Assembly: GCA_020249285.1 (NCBI GenBank)
Contig: JADCFX010000011.1
Span: 1-64,000, forward strand
DNA length: 64,000 bases
Reading direction: 5' to 3'
From: Roseomonas sp.
GTDB taxonomy: Bacteria > Pseudomonadota > Alphaproteobacteria > Acetobacterales > Acetobacteraceae
The translations under genes were made by a program, and so were the position numbers. Under the pieces are notes generated by a model. The model saw nothing but the letters and a program-made list of their open reading frames with translations, did no database searches and was not told the origin of the DNA. The first letter of the stretch is position 1. Each line of letters opens with the position of its first letter. Shown here one piece after another: positions 36,109-45,896 of this stretch.

Positions 36109-38658
36109 TCAGGCGACAATCGGTGCGCTCAGGCATTCGCGCAGCGAAGACAGCAGCGCATCCCTGTCATATTTCGCGACATAATCCGTGAAACCAGCTT
36201 CCCGCCCACGCGCGACCTCTTCAGGTGCCGTACGAGAGGAAAGCGCCACTAGCGGCAGCCGCATCCAGGCACCGGCTGCGCGCACATTGCGCGCGAAGCT
36301 CAGCCCATCCATTTCCGGCATTTCGATATCGGAAATCAGCGCTTCGAATTCCACACCCGCATCACGCAAGCGCAATGCCTCAGCCGGGCTTTCCACCGCC
36401 GTCACATCGAAACCTGCCGCGGAAAGCGCCGGCACAACCAAATGGCGGAAGAAGGTGCTGTCATCAATCAGCAGCAAGCGCGATTTTTGATTGGAAGCAG
36501 AGGCTTTCCGATCTCCCCGGAACCAATCGCCACCCGCATGCGAAAGCCAATAGACGGTATCAATCACATCCGTGACGCGTTCGGCAATGACCGCGCTGCC
36601 AAGATAACCAAGCCGATCCGACCCGGGCTGGATCAGCAAAGGCTCTTCAACGACATCGAGGATCTCATCCACCATCAGCCCCATGCTGCGCTGGCCTTCG
36701 GTAAAGACCAGCACGGCCTGGCGGCCCGATGCGGGCGCTTCCCAATGCCCGGCAACGGGCACCATCGGCATCAATTGGCCGCGATATTGCACAACCGGCG
36801 TCCCGCCAGACATTTCAATGCGTTCCACCGGAATATCCTCAAGCCGCGCGACCAGCCCAAGCGGCACGGCCTTCGGCGTTTGATCCCCGGCGCGGAACAG
36901 CAGCAGCGATGTGCTGGAATCTGACCGGATGCCACCAGTCACGCTGGCGGTCTGCTGATCCTCCGCACGGCCTTCGGCGGTAATGCCGGCGCCGCGCGCA
37001 ACACCATTCGGATCCAGGATCATGATGACGCTGCCATCACCCAGAATGGTATTGCCGCTGAACATGGTGATGTGGCGCAGAATGGGCGCCACCGGCTTCA
37101 CCACGATTTCTTCCGTGTCAAACACGCGGTCCACCACAATGCCAAAGACATTGGCGCCCACCTGCATCACCACGACATACCCTTTGAGGCCACCCACCGG
37201 CGCCTCACGCAGGCGCAGCAAGGAAGACAGCGACACGAGCGGCAGCAAGCGATCCCGCAGGCGAAGCACCGGCGCATCCTTGATCATTTCAATGCGCGTA
37301 TTGCCTTCATGCTCATCGCCAACGCGCACCAATTCCACCACGCCAATCTGCGGAATGGCGAAGCGCTCACCACCCGCCTGCACGATCAGCGCCGATACAA
37401 TCGCCAGCGTCAGCGGAATTTTGATGGTGAAGGTAGTGCCGCGCCCTTCCTTTGATCGCAATTCGATCGTGCCGCCGATTCGCTCAATATTCGTCTTGAC
37501 CACATCCATCCCAACCCCACGGCCGGAGACAGAGGTGATTTGCTGCGCCGTTGAAAAGCCCGGACGGAAGATGAAGCGCAGCACATCATGTTCATTCATC
37601 TGTGCCAATTCGGCTTCGGTCGCGAGGCCCTGGGCCAGCACCTTGGCGCGAATCTTCTCCACCGGCAGGCCGCGGCCATCATCGCCGATTTCGATAATGA
37701 TATGCCCGCCCTGATGATAGGCATTCAACAGGATGCGCCCGGTTTCTGGCTTGCCCGCCGCGCGACGATCCGCCGGCCCTTCCAGCCCATGGTCACCGCT
37801 ATTGCGTACCATGTGCGTCAGCGGGTCCTTGATCAGTTCCAGCACCTGGCGGTCCAATTCGGTATCCGCGCCACGCATCTCAAGATCAATCTTCTTGCCC
37901 AATTCATTGGCCAAATCACGCACCAGCCGCGGCAGCTTCGCCCAGGCATTGCCAATCGGCTGCATGCGCGTCTTCATCACGCCTTCCTGCAATTCGGAAG
38001 TAATGTGCGACAGTCGCTGTAAGGGCACCGAAATCTGGCTATCGGATGAAACGCGCGCCAATTGCATGAGCTGATTGCGCGTCAGCACCAATTCGCTGAC
38101 CAGCGTCATCAGGTCTTCCAGCACTTCCACCGAAACGCGAATCGTCTGCTGCGCTGTGGCGGATTCGGTCTGCACCGCCTCGGCCACCGCTTCGGCGGCG
38201 CGGGACGCGGGTGCTGCGACCGGCGCGACTTCAACCGGGGCTTCCGCCTTGGCCTGCGGCGCAGATGGCAGCGCAACCGGTTCGCCGCGCGCCGCTGCAT
38301 CCAGGGCAGCGATCACAGCCGAATCATCGCCTTCAGGTTCCTGGCCATTCTGCTCAAGCCCCACAACGATTTTGCGAATAGCATCCACCGCAGAAAAAAT
38401 CAGCGTAATGCCTTCCGGGGTGACTTTCAGGCTGCCGTCCCGATAGAGCCCGAGGATGGTCTCGCCGGCATGCGCCACTTTTTCCAGTCGCGACAGGCCA
38501 AGGAAACCGCAAGTGCCCTTGATGGTATGCACCTGCCGGAAAACCTCGGCGAGCGTAGGCGCATCATCCGGCGCGCGTTCAAGGCGCAACAGCGCCTCAT
38601 CCACGGCGCTCAGGCCTTCATGGGTTTCAGTGAGAAAATCAGAGAGCAAATCGTCCAT
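36109..38658 (-). CDS. cheA: Hybrid chemotaxis histidine kinase CheA
   Basis: CheA phosphorylates CheY and CheB. The 849-residue protein has, in order, an HPt domain with the phospho-histidine in RQVHTIKGTCGFLG (about residue 48), an Ala/Pro-rich linker, and a dimerisation helix pair (EVLEDLMTLVSELVLTRNQL). Next come the ATPase domain (NSGDHGLE, GDDGRGL, SGRGVGMDVVK) and a CheW-like domain. A second CheW-like region (about 600-700) and a C-terminal receiver (LLLIDDSTFFR, ISDIEMPEMDG) follow. The last two are additions to the classical form. The ATG at 38658 fits GGGG better than the one six bases upstream. Confidence 0.95.
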   Translation of the reverse strand: MDDLLSDFLTETHEGLSAVDEALLRLERAPDDAPTLAEVFRQVHTIKGTCGFLGLSRLEKVAHAGETILGLYRDGSLKVTPEGITLIFSAVDAIRKIVVGLEQNGQEPEGDDSAVIAALDAAARGEPVALPSAPQAKAEAPVEVAPVAAPASRAAEAVAEAVQTESATAQQTIRVSVEVLEDLMTLVSELVLTRNQLMQLARVSSDSQISVPLQRLSHITSELQEGVMKTRMQPIGNAWAKLPRLVRDLANELGKKIDLEMRGADTELDRQVLELIKDPLTHMVRNSGDHGLEGPADRRAAGKPETGRILLNAYHQGGHIIIEIGDDGRGLPVEKIRAKVLAQGLATEAELAQMNEHDVLRFIFRPGFSTAQQITSVSGRGVGMDVVKTNIERIGGTIELRSKEGRGTTFTIKIPLTLAIVSALIVQAGGERFAIPQIGVVELVRVGDEHEGNTRIEMIKDAPVLRLRDRLLPLVSLSSLLRLREAPVGGLKGYVVVMQVGANVFGIVVDRVFDTEEIVVKPVAPILRHITMFSGNTILGDGSVIMILDPNGVARGAGITAEGRAEDQQTASVTGGIRSDSSTSLLLFRAGDQTPKAVPLGLVARLEDIPVERIEMSGGTPVVQYRGQLMPMVPVAGHWEAPASGRQAVLVFTEGQRSMGLMVDEILDVVEEPLLIQPGSDRLGYLGSAVIAERVTDVIDTVYWLSHAGGDWFRGDRKASASNQKSRLLLIDDSTFFRHLVVPALSAAGFDVTAVESPAEALRLRDAGVEFEALISDIEMPEMDGLSFARNVRAAGAWMRLPLVALSSRTAPEEVARGREAGFTDYVAKYDRDALLSSLRECLSAPIVA

Positions 38659-38733
38659 AACCATCCCCAGGGAATGTCTTATGGGGCGATTATGGGCCAG
38701 CGCTTGCGAATAAAGCGTAAAGCCCGCGCAGAT

Positions 38734-39381
38734 TCAGTTGGGCAAACTCATCATCAATGCGGCGGCGACCTCACCAGGCGGCAAAGCAAGGCTGAGCGAA
38801 ACCCCGGCAGCGCCTGCGCTGATGCAAAGCCACAGCGCAAGGGCATCGCGGCTGGAAACATCGCTGGGCAGCGCCGCCCCCGCCACATGGCGCAGCAGCA
38901 CGGGGCTCCAATTCGCCGCTGCACCAATGGGCAGAATCGTGATTTCGCGTTGCAGGTCACCGGCCAGGCGCACCACACCACCGCGCGGCAAGGCCTCACC
39001 GGCCACCAAAAGGCCGCTCAACAGCAAAGGCACCATGGTTTCGGAAAGCGGAGTCGCTTCCGGCAAATCGCCAAGTTCAAGATGCGCCCGCCCAGCCGCA
39101 ATCTGGCCTTTCAGCAAGCCAAGCACCGCGCCCAAGGTGCGCGCTTCCCCACTGCCCAGCACCGACCGCCACAGCAACAGCCGCCGGCGCAGCATATCCG
39201 CAGCTTCGCCGGCCAGATCCGCCGCTTCAGCACCGGCATCATTCAGCATTTCCAGCGCATTGCCGATGGTGCCTGCCAGGCCGCCCAGATCATGGCACAA
39301 CCTTAACCCGATCAATCGGGTCAGGCGCAGATGAAGATCGGCGCCTTCGGCGCTATCAGGCTCAGGGGTTACTTGCGTCAT
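38734..39381 (-). CDS. chpT: ChpT-type histidine phosphotransferase
   Basis: ChpT relays phosphate from CckA to CtrA and CpdR in alphaproteobacterial cell-cycle control. This 215-residue protein has the dimerisation helix with the phospho-histidine in GLRLCHDLGGLAGTIGNALEML. A degenerate ATPase-like half follows (LLLSGLLVAGEALPRGGVVRL), matching the family plan. It lies 75 bp upstream of cheA on the same strand and may be cotranscribed. That pairing links motility signalling and the CtrA pathway by location only. Confidence 0.88.
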   Translation of the reverse strand: MTQVTPEPDSAEGADLHLRLTRLIGLRLCHDLGGLAGTIGNALEMLNDAGAEAADLAGEAADMLRRRLLLWRSVLGSGEARTLGAVLGLLKGQIAAGRAHLELGDLPEATPLSETMVPLLLSGLLVAGEALPRGGVVRLAGDLQREITILPIGAAANWSPVLLRHVAGAALPSDVSSRDALALWLCISAGAAGVSLSLALPPGEVAAALMMSLPN

Positions 39382-39433
39382 AGGGTTGGACAGTATCCTC
39401 TTAAGCCTAGCGAGTTGTTAAAAACGAAAGCGG

Positions 39434-39616
39434 ATGGTGATGGCCTTGATAGAACCTGGCATGCGTGTGCGCCACCCAACGGAAGCGGCTTGGGGCCTGG
39501 GCCAGGTCCAATCCGTGGTGGGGGAACGCGTCACGGTCAATTTCGAGCATGCCGGCAAGGTATTGATCAATGCCCGCCTGATTGACCTGATTATTGAGGC
39601 GCCACCCGCAAGATGA
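39434..39616 (+). CDS. DUF3553 small protein
   Basis: This 60-residue protein (EPGMRVRHPTEAAWGLGQVQSVVGERVTVNFEHAGKV) matches the DUF3553 family, a small beta-barrel-like domain found in alphaproteobacteria and also fused to some helicases. The function is unknown; the fold resembles nucleic-acid-contacting barrels such as the CarD/TRCF type, which is inference. An ATG two codons downstream (39440) is an alternative start. It is divergent from chpT and overlaps the TauE gene by 4 bp. Confidence 0.85.
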   Translation: MVMALIEPGMRVRHPTEAAWGLGQVQSVVGERVTVNFEHAGKVLINARLIDLIIEAPPAR

Positions 39617-40368
39617 CCGACCTTATCAACGCTGCCCTGCCGCTGCTGACCGATTGGCGGCTGCTGGGCGCGGCACTCGCCACCGCCATTGCCGGCCTGA
39701 TGCGCGGCTATGCCGGCTTTGGCACCGCGGTGATCCTGGCGCCGATCTATTCCGTGCTCTGGGGCCCCAGGGCCGGGGTGCCGGTGATGCTGCTGATGGA
39801 ACTTATCGTGTCGATCCAGCTGCTCCCCAGCGCCCTCAAGGATGCTGATCGGCGCGTGATTTTGCCGATTGGCGGCACGGCGGCGCTGATGACGCCGCTT
39901 GGCGCCTATATCCTGATTACCGCGGATGGAGAGGTACTGCGCCGCGCCATTGGTGCCTTTGTGCTGGTCTTTGGCGGGCTGCTGCTGTCGGGCTGGCGCT
40001 ACAACGGGTCCCGCCCCTTGCCGCTGAATATGGCGGTAGGGGCGGTCTCGGGCCTGCTCAAGGGCTCCACGGGCATGTCCGGGCCGCCGGTGATCCTTTA
40101 CCTGCTGGCGGGGCCGGAAGCGGCCAAGACGCATCGGGCCAATCTGATCCTGTTCTTTTCGGTGATTTCGGTGATTTCCGTCTTCCCGCCCCTGTTTTTG
40201 GGGCTGATTGACCTATCCGTACTGGTCCGCACTGCGGTGCTGCTGCCCATTATGGTGATTTGCGTGCCCATTGGGGCGCGGCTTTTCCATGTGGTGCCGC
40301 AAAGCTGGTATCGGCCCTTTGCGCTGATTGTGCTGATTGGTGCCGGGTCCATCGCGCTACTCGCGTGA
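39613..40368 (+). CDS. TauE/SafE-family anion exporter
   Basis: This 251-residue inner-membrane protein has about eight helices. The repeats are typical of TauE/SafE (sulfite/organosulfonate) permeases: GLMRGYAGFGTAVILAPIYSVLWGP near the start, and GAVSGLLKGSTGMSGPPVILYLLAG in the second half. The substrate is not determined by sequence. A dispersed hairpin repeat starts right after its stop codon. Confidence 0.9.
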   Translation: MTDLINAALPLLTDWRLLGAALATAIAGLMRGYAGFGTAVILAPIYSVLWGPRAGVPVMLLMELIVSIQLLPSALKDADRRVILPIGGTAALMTPLGAYILITADGEVLRRAIGAFVLVFGGLLLSGWRYNGSRPLPLNMAVGAVSGLLKGSTGMSGPPVILYLLAGPEAAKTHRANLILFFSVISVISVFPPLFLGLIDLSVLVRTAVLLPIMVICVPIGARLFHVVPQSWYRPFALIVLIGAGSIALLA

Positions 40369-40369
40369 A

Positions 40370-40425
40370 GCATTTTCAAGCCAAGCTTTCGAGCTTGGCG
40401 GCTCGGAAAATGCGCTGAAACAGAA
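40370..40425 (+). repeat. Dispersed hairpin repeat, single copy
   Basis: This copy has the inner stem GCCAAGCT-TTCG-AGCTTGGC with a UUCG-type tetraloop and the outer pair GCATTTTC/GAAAATGC. Compared with the array, GTGA/TCAC is replaced by GCT/AGC on both arms, another compensated change. It begins one base after the TauE stop. Confidence 0.9.
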
Positions 40426-40430
40426 AACAA

Positions 40431-40468
40431 GGGTGTTTTCACCGCGGGCTGAGGCGGCGAAAACACCC
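40431..40468. promoter_or_regulatory. Long hairpin upstream of moaA
   Basis: Arms GGGTGTTTTC (40431-40440) and GAAAACACCC (40459-40468) are perfectly complementary. After one mismatch the pairing continues with CCGC/GCGG around an 8-base loop. It ends 45 bases before the moaA start. It does not resemble the Moco RNA motif as I know it, and no T-run follows on the plus strand. It could be a terminator for the minus strand, where a T-rich stretch follows, or a leader structure. Confidence 0.5.
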
Positions 40469-40512
40469 CAAGGGTCTTGCACCGGACCCTGCTTCGCCCC
40501 CAAATCCCGCCT

Positions 40513-41535
40513 ATGAATGCTGTCGCTCCGCAACCCGCGCCGTTGATGGACCCTTTCGGGCGCCACGTGTCCTATCTGCGCGTTTCCGTGACGGATCGCT
40601 GCGATCTCCGCTGCGTCTATTGCATGGCGGAAGACATGACCTTCCTGCCCAAGGCGGAAATCCTGACGCTTGAGGAATTGGAACGCCTCTCGGCTGCCTT
40701 CATCGCGACCGGTGTTGACAAGATCAGGCTGACGGGCGGCGAGCCCTTGGTGCGCAAGAATGTCATGTCCCTGATCCGGGGCTTAGGTCAGCGCATTGGC
40801 CCGGGCGGCTTGCGTGAACTGACGCTCACCACCAATGGCACGCAGTTGGTGCGCTATGCTGATGAGCTTTTCGCGGCCGGTGTGCGGCGCATCAATGTCT
40901 CGCTCGATACATTGGATGCGGATGCCTTCGCCGCTGTCACGCGCTGGGGCAAGATTGAACAGACTTTGGATGGCATTTTCGCCGCCAAGGCCGCAGGGCT
41001 TGCCATCAAGATCAATGCTGTCGCGCTGAAAGGCGTGAATGAGCATGAATATGACCGCATGATCGCCTGGTGCGGTGAACATGGCTTTGATCTTTGTTTG
41101 ATTGAAACCATGCCGATGGGCGATATCACCGGCGATCGCACGGATCAGTATTTGCCCTTGTCGCTGGTGCGGTCTCGGCTGAAGCAAAACTGGACGCTGG
41201 AAGATACGGATTACAGCACGGGTGGCCCGGCGCGCTATATGCGCGTGAAGGAAACAGGCCAGCGCATTGGCTTCATCACGCCGATGACTCACAACTTCTG
41301 CGAAAGCTGCAATCGCGTGCGGCTGACCTGCACGGGCACGCTGTATATGTGCTTGGGCCAGGATGATGCAGCGGAATTCCGCGCCATGCTGCGCGACCCT
41401 GGCGTGGATGACGCGGCGCTTTTGCAAGCGATTCATGACGCCATTGCGCGCAAGCCCAAGGGTCATGATTTCGTGATTGACCGCAGGCACAATCGCCCCG
41501 CCGTCGCCCGCCACATGAGCGTGACCGGTGGTTGA
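40513..41535 (+). CDS. moaA: GTP 3',8-cyclase (molybdenum cofactor biosynthesis)
   Basis: This radical SAM enzyme starts molybdopterin synthesis from GTP. The 340-residue protein has the N-terminal cluster motif CDLRCVYC (Cx3Cx2C), the C-terminal cluster [28 protein letters not shown], and the final GG dipeptide needed for activity. I start at the ATG at 40513 because homology begins there; an upstream ATG adds 12 unlikely residues. Other moa genes are not in the window. Confidence 0.97.
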   Translation: MNAVAPQPAPLMDPFGRHVSYLRVSVTDRCDLRCVYCMAEDMTFLPKAEILTLEELERLSAAFIATGVDKIRLTGGEPLVRKNVMSLIRGLGQRIGPGGLRELTLTTNGTQLVRYADELFAAGVRRINVSLDTLDADAFAAVTRWGKIEQTLDGIFAAKAAGLAIKINAVALKGVNEHEYDRMIAWCGEHGFDLCLIETMPMGDITGDRTDQYLPLSLVRSRLKQNWTLEDTDYSTGGPARYMRVKETGQRIGFITPMTHNFCESCNRVRLTCTGTLYMCLGQDDAAEFRAMLRDPGVDDAALLQAIHDAIARKPKGHDFVIDRRHNRPAVARHMSVTGG

Positions 41536-41917
41536 AGCGCTGCAAGCCATTGTCGCCGCGCTGACCATTCCCGGCCTGCCTTCCTGGACCGGCCTGATCC
41601 TGGCGCTGCTGCTGGGGCTTCTGGTGCTGGCCTTCCTTGGCATGCCCTTCGCCGTTTATGGCGTGAAATCGCGGCTGGAGGCGCTGGAGATGCAATTGGC
41701 GGAACTGCGCGCCGAATTGCGCCGCACTGGGCCTGTCGCCGCCCCGCGCGCGGCGGTGGAGCAGGATTGGGAAGAACCCGCAGGCTTCACCCGCCGAGAG
41801 GTTGAAGCCGGCCCACGCCTTAGCGCGCCTGTGCCGCCGCCCCCCGCCTATAGCCAGCCCCCTTTGCGCGACCGTCGCGCCGAACCCAAGCTGGATTGGC
41901 GCCCGCCACGCGCCTGA
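41528..41917 (+). CDS. Small membrane-anchored coiled-coil protein
   Basis: This 129-residue protein of unknown family has one membrane segment at about residues 17-45 ([24 protein letters not shown]). A short predicted coiled coil ([17 protein letters not shown]) and a disordered, proline- and arginine-rich tail follow. It overlaps the moaA stop by 8 bp, which supports coupled expression, but no molybdenum role can be inferred. Confidence 0.65.
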   Translation: MVEALQAIVAALTIPGLPSWTGLILALLLGLLVLAFLGMPFAVYGVKSRLEALEMQLAELRAELRRTGPVAAPRAAVEQDWEEPAGFTRREVEAGPRLSAPVPPPPAYSQPPLRDRRAEPKLDWRPPRA

Positions 41918-41981
41918 CCCCCCTTGCGGCTTGGCCCCGGCCTCGGCTTGATGGCGGCCTTATTGGTCAGGAGTGAAGCGG

Positions 41982-42827
41982 ATGCGCGTCAGCGTGATCC
42001 AGATGAACCAGGGCAGCAACAAGGAGGCAAACCTTGCGCAGGCCGAAAAGCTGATTGAAGCGGCGTTGGCCGCGGATCGGCCCGGCCTGGTCAGCCTGCC
42101 GGAAACCTGGACCAATCTGGGCGGTGGGCGAGATGCCCGCATGGCAGCCGCCGAAGTGCTGCCCACACCGGGCGCCGAAGGTGGCCCGGCTTACGAGCTG
42201 CTGCGCGGCCTGGCCCGCCGGCACGGCATCACCGTGCATGGTGGTTCCATCATCGAAAATGGCGGCGAAAAGCTGTTCAATACCACGTTGGTTTTCGGGC
42301 CGGATGGGGCGGAGATTGCGCGCTATCGCAAGATCCATCTGTTCGACATCACCGCGCCCGATGGCACGGGCTACCGAGAAAGCGCGCTTTACGGCGGCGG
42401 GCGCGATCTGGCGCTGTTTGATGCTGGCGGCATCCGCTTTGCCTGCACGATTTGCTATGATGTGCGCTTCCCGGAACTTTATTCTGCGCTGCGCGCTATG
42501 GGGGCGGAAGCGATTCTGGTGCCATCCAATTTCACGCTGCAAACCGGCAAGGATCATTGGGAGGCTTTGCTGCGTGCGCGCGCGATTGATACGCAATGCT
42601 GGATCATCGCCGCCGCTTCCTTCGGCCAATATGAAGAACGTGGCGCGCAACGCAGCGTCTATGGTCATTCATTGATCGCAGACCCCTGGGGCCATGTGGT
42701 TGCCAAGGCAAGTGATGGCAAAGGCCACGCCACCGCGCGTATTGACCAGGCGCTGACCGCGCGTGTGCGCCGCGACATGCCGCTGCTGGAACACCGTGCC
42801 GCTGCTCAGGGTTGGCATCGCGCATGA
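41982..42827 (+). CDS. Carbon-nitrogen hydrolase (Nit2/omega-amidase-like)
   Basis: This 281-residue cytoplasmic amidase belongs to the nitrilase superfamily. The Glu-Lys-Cys triad is visible: Glu in VSLPETWTN, Lys in YRKIHLFDI and Cys in [12 protein letters not shown]. It resembles Nit1/Nit2 enzymes that remove deaminated glutathione or alpha-ketoglutaramate. The exact substrate is not certain. The ATG at 41982 is preceded by CAGGAG at eight bases; a GTG three codons upstream is weaker. It overlaps nadK by 4 bp. Confidence 0.93.
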   Translation: MRVSVIQMNQGSNKEANLAQAEKLIEAALAADRPGLVSLPETWTNLGGGRDARMAAAEVLPTPGAEGGPAYELLRGLARRHGITVHGGSIIENGGEKLFNTTLVFGPDGAEIARYRKIHLFDITAPDGTGYRESALYGGGRDLALFDAGGIRFACTICYDVRFPELYSALRAMGAEAILVPSNFTLQTGKDHWEALLRARAIDTQCWIIAAASFGQYEERGAQRSVYGHSLIADPWGHVVAKASDGKGHATARIDQALTARVRRDMPLLEHRAAAQGWHRA

Positions 42828-43600
42828 ACGCCTTCGCGCCCCGCCGTGTTGCCATTCTGGCTGGGCAAAGTACCGAGGCACAAAAGGCCCGCGCCGCGCT
42901 GGTGGCGCGTTATGGCAGCGCCAGCGAAGACGAAGCCGATATGGTGGTGGCGCTTGGCGGTGATGGCTTCATGCTGGAAACGCTGCACCGATTCCTGCGC
43001 CGAGGCTTGCCGGTTTATGGCATGAACAGGGGCAGCGTCGGCTTTCTGATGAATGATTATCGGGAAGATGATCTGCCCGCGCGTCTTGCCGCCGCACAAA
43101 CCGCCATTGTGCATCCGCTGCGCATGGTGGCGCTGCGCCAGAATGGGCCGCCGGTAGAGGCACTCGCCATCAACGAAGTCTCCCTGCTGCGTGAAAGCCG
43201 GCAGGCCGCCAAGATACGCATATTGGTGGATGGCAAGGCACGTCTGCCGGAATTGATTTGCGATGGCATTTTGGTGAGCACGCCCGCCGGCAGCACCGCC
43301 TATAATCTTTCCGCCCATGGGCCAATTGTGCCTTTGAGTGCGAATCTGCTGCCACTGACGCCGATTTCAGCCTTTCGCCCGCGGCGCTGGCGCGGTGCGT
43401 TGCTGCCTTCCGATGCGACGGTGGTCTTCGATATTCTGGAACCGGATAAGCGCCCCGTCGCGGCGGTGGCGGATTACACCGAAGTGCGTGATGTGACGCG
43501 GGTTGAAGTGCGCGAAGCGCGCGATGTGTCGCTGACCCTGATGTTCGACCCCGATCGCGGGCTTTCTGAGCGCATCATCGCCGAGCAATTCACCGTGTGA
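42824..43600 (+). CDS. nadK: NAD kinase
   Basis: NAD kinase phosphorylates NAD to NADP. The 258-residue protein has the GGDG nucleotide motif in [15 protein letters not shown]. Further family motifs are [47 protein letters not shown] and RRWRGALLP. It shares a 4-bp overlap with the amidase upstream (42824-42827) and with the MFS gene downstream (43597-43600), so the three form one tight operon. Confidence 0.96.
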   Translation: MNAFAPRRVAILAGQSTEAQKARAALVARYGSASEDEADMVVALGGDGFMLETLHRFLRRGLPVYGMNRGSVGFLMNDYREDDLPARLAAAQTAIVHPLRMVALRQNGPPVEALAINEVSLLRESRQAAKIRILVDGKARLPELICDGILVSTPAGSTAYNLSAHGPIVPLSANLLPLTPISAFRPRRWRGALLPSDATVVFDILEPDKRPVAAVADYTEVRDVTRVEVREARDVSLTLMFDPDRGLSERIIAEQFTV

Positions 43601-44790
43601 GCGACGCGCCGCGCATTGCGCCGCGCCTATTGTTCTGGGGCACGGCGATTACGCAGCTTGTCGGCTGGGGCTGCCTTTTCACCCCCTTCCAATTGATGGT
43701 CGCACCGATGGAGGCCGAGCTTGGCTGGTCTCGCGTGTTGATCTCGGGCGCTTTCACCTGCGGCTTGCTGGTCTCGGGCCTGATCGCGGTGCCGGCGGGG
43801 CGCTGGCAGGATCGCCACGGCCCGCGCGCGATGATGACAGGCGGCGCGCTGCTGGGCGCGCTTTTGCTGGTGGCGTGGAGTTTTGTCTCCCACCCCATCG
43901 CCTTTGTTGTGATTTGGGTTCTGCTGGGTGCAGCGCATGCGACCTGCCTTTGGGGACCGGCCATGGCGGTAGTGGTGGCGGAAGCGCGTGATGTGACGCG
44001 CAGCATCACCGCCATTACGCTGATTACCGGCTTTACCGGCACTATTTTCATTCCCTTGGTGGAAGGGTTGATCGGGCTTTTCGGCTGGCGTGATGCGCTG
44101 CTGGTGTTGGCGGTGATCCAAACGGGTTCCGCCGCGCTGACCGGCTACATGCTGCGCCATACCGGGCCACCGAAGCGCCTTGCGGAAAGCGCGGCGCCGG
44201 TTTCGCTGCGGCGCCGCTTGCGCGACCCGGTGTTTCTCGGGCTTGCCTTTTGCTTTGCGGCGCATGCCTTCATCGGCACGGGGCTTGGCGCGCATCTGGT
44301 GTTGCTGCTGCGCGAACGTGGCTGGCCGGAAGCGACCGTCTTGCTGCTGGCAGCCGCGCATGGTCCTGGGCAGGTCGCGGCGCGCTTGGTGCTGTTCACG
44401 CTTGGGCGCGGCGTTGCCATGCGCCAAGTCGGGCGCTTTGCCGTGCTGCTGCTGCCGATTGGCATGGCGCTTTTCGCGCTTGCGCCGAATAGCTTGGCGC
44501 TGACCATTGCCTTCATCATCGCCTGGGCGGTGGCGGATGGCTTGCTGACCATTCTGCGCGCGGCAGGGGTGGCGGAGATCATGGGTCGCGATGGCTTTGG
44601 CGCCACATCCGGCGCGCTTTCGGCTTTTGCGGTATTGCCCCGGACGGCAGCGCCCTTGGCGTTGGCGCTGGTTTGGGATGCAGCCGGCGGCTATGGCCCC
44701 GTGCCGTGGTTGCTGTTGGGCATTGCGCTTTTCGCGGCAGGGAGTTTCTACGCGGCGTCACGCCCGCGCAAGCCTGACGCCTCAGTTTGA
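43597..44790 (+). CDS. MFS transporter
   Basis: This 397-residue permease has about 12 helices and a GTG start. Features are [43 protein letters not shown] (loop 2-3 type), and [22 protein letters not shown] [20 protein letters not shown]. It resembles monocarboxylate/oxalate-formate-type members. The substrate is unknown. It overlaps nadK by 4 bp and the convergent lipoprotein gene by 9 bp. Confidence 0.87.
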   Translation: MSDAPRIAPRLLFWGTAITQLVGWGCLFTPFQLMVAPMEAELGWSRVLISGAFTCGLLVSGLIAVPAGRWQDRHGPRAMMTGGALLGALLLVAWSFVSHPIAFVVIWVLLGAAHATCLWGPAMAVVVAEARDVTRSITAITLITGFTGTIFIPLVEGLIGLFGWRDALLVLAVIQTGSAALTGYMLRHTGPPKRLAESAAPVSLRRRLRDPVFLGLAFCFAAHAFIGTGLGAHLVLLLRERGWPEATVLLLAAAHGPGQVAARLVLFTLGRGVAMRQVGRFAVLLLPIGMALFALAPNSLALTIAFIIAWAVADGLLTILRAAGVAEIMGRDGFGATSGALSAFAVLPRTAAPLALALVWDAAGGYGPVPWLLLGIALFAAGSFYAASRPRKPDASV

Positions 44791-44901
44791 CGAGCGATTA
44801 CCGCCCGCACCGCCGCCAACATAGCCACCGCGCGTACCGCTACCTTCACAAGCGGCGAGCCCAATCAGCAGCATTGCAGCAAGAAGGAAGCGCATCATCA
44901 T
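44782..44901 (-). CDS. Very small lipoprotein
   Basis: This 39-residue predicted lipoprotein ([22 protein letters not shown]) has a clear lipobox LAAC and a glycine-rich tail (GGYVGGGAGG). It overlaps the last codons of the oligopeptide ATPase gene by 4 bp and the MFS stop on the other strand. Similar tiny lipoproteins are common and uncharacterised. It may be translated with the transporter operon. ATGs at 44898 and 44895 are equally possible starts. Confidence 0.55.
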   Translation of the reverse strand: MMMRFLLAAMLLIGLAACEGSGTRGGYVGGGAGGNRSSN

Positions 44902-45896
44902 TGATCGTTCAAATGGCAGGCGCTGCGCTGGCCTGGTGCGATTTCCCGCAGCTTCGGCACCTCCACCCGGCAGCGTTCCATCGCCAGCGGACAACGCGGA
45001 TGGAAGTGACAGCCCGGGGGCGGGTTGAGCGGTGACGGGATTTCCCCCTTCACAACGCTGAAGGCGCGCTTGCGGTTTTCAATCCGCGGCACGGAATCAA
45101 GCAAGGACCGCGTATAGGGGTGATTGGGCCGGCGGAAGACGGTTTCGGTATCCGCTTCTTCCACCACACGCCCCAGATACATGATCACCACGCGATCGGA
45201 CAGATGTTCCACCACGCCAAGATCATGGCTGATGAACAGATAGGTCAGATCCAATTCTTTCCTGAGCCGCATGAACAGGTTCAGGATTTGCGCCTGAATG
45301 GAAACATCCAGCGCCGCCACGGCCTCATCACAAACAATGAAATCCGGCTTCACCGCCAGCGCGCGCGCAATACCGATGCGCTGGCGCTGCCCGCCTGAGA
45401 ATTGATGCGGATAGCGCCGCTTGAAACCGGGGTCCAAGCCCGCGCGACGCATTTGTTCATCCACATAATCATCAAAGGCGGCACCATCCAAAAGCCCATG
45501 CACACGCGGCGCCTCACCCACAATATCCTGCACACGCATGCGCGGATTGAGCGAGGCATAGGGGTCCTGGAAAATCATTTGGGTGCGGAGCTTCATCTGC
45601 CGCGCCTCGGCCCCTGTCAGCGCCTTGATGTCGCTCCCATCGCGCAAAATCGTGCCTTCGGTGGGTGGCAGAATGCCGGCAACCATGCGCCCAAGCGTGG
45701 ATTTGCCGCAGCCGGATTCACCTACCAGCCCCACAACCTCGCCCTTGCGGACGGTCAGGTTCACGCGGTCCACCGCATGCACGATTTCTTCGCGCACCGG
45801 CGCGCCCAGGCGCTGCGCGATGCGGCCCGCGAAATCGAGCTTCTTTTCAAAACGGCGCGTGATGTCGCGCAGTTCCAGCATCGGCGCGGCGTTCAT
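44898..45896 (-). CDS. Oligopeptide/dipeptide ABC transporter ATPase (DppF/OppF-like)
   Basis: This 332-residue ATPase powers the peptide importer. Walker A is [12 protein letters not shown], the signature [17 protein letters not shown], Walker [15 protein letters not shown] and the H-loop [12 protein letters not shown]. The C-terminal extension has the cysteine cluster of this subfamily ([15 protein letters not shown]), which binds an iron-sulfur cluster in some members. It is the last ATPase of the operon and overlaps its partner by 4 bp. Confidence 0.95.
   Translation of the reverse strand: MNAAPMLELRDITRRFEKKLDFAGRIAQRLGAPVREEIVHAVDRVNLTVRKGEVVGLVGESGCGKSTLGRMVAGILPPTEGTILRDGSDIKALTGAEARQMKLRTQMIFQDPYASLNPRMRVQDIVGEAPRVHGLLDGAAFDDYVDEQMRRAGLDPGFKRRYPHQFSGGQRQRIGIARALAVKPDFIVCDEAVAALDVSIQAQILNLFMRLRKELDLTYLFISHDLGVVEHLSDRVVIMYLGRVVEEADTETVFRRPNHPYTRSLLDSVPRIENRKRAFSVVKGEIPSPLNPPPGCHFHPRCPLAMERCRVEVPKLREIAPGQRSACHLNDQ

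Noticed and set aside
39401..39421. TTAA...TTAA pair between chpT and the DUF3553 gene as a CtrA site
   Set aside because: The two TTAA boxes are separated by 13 bases, not the 7 expected for CtrA.
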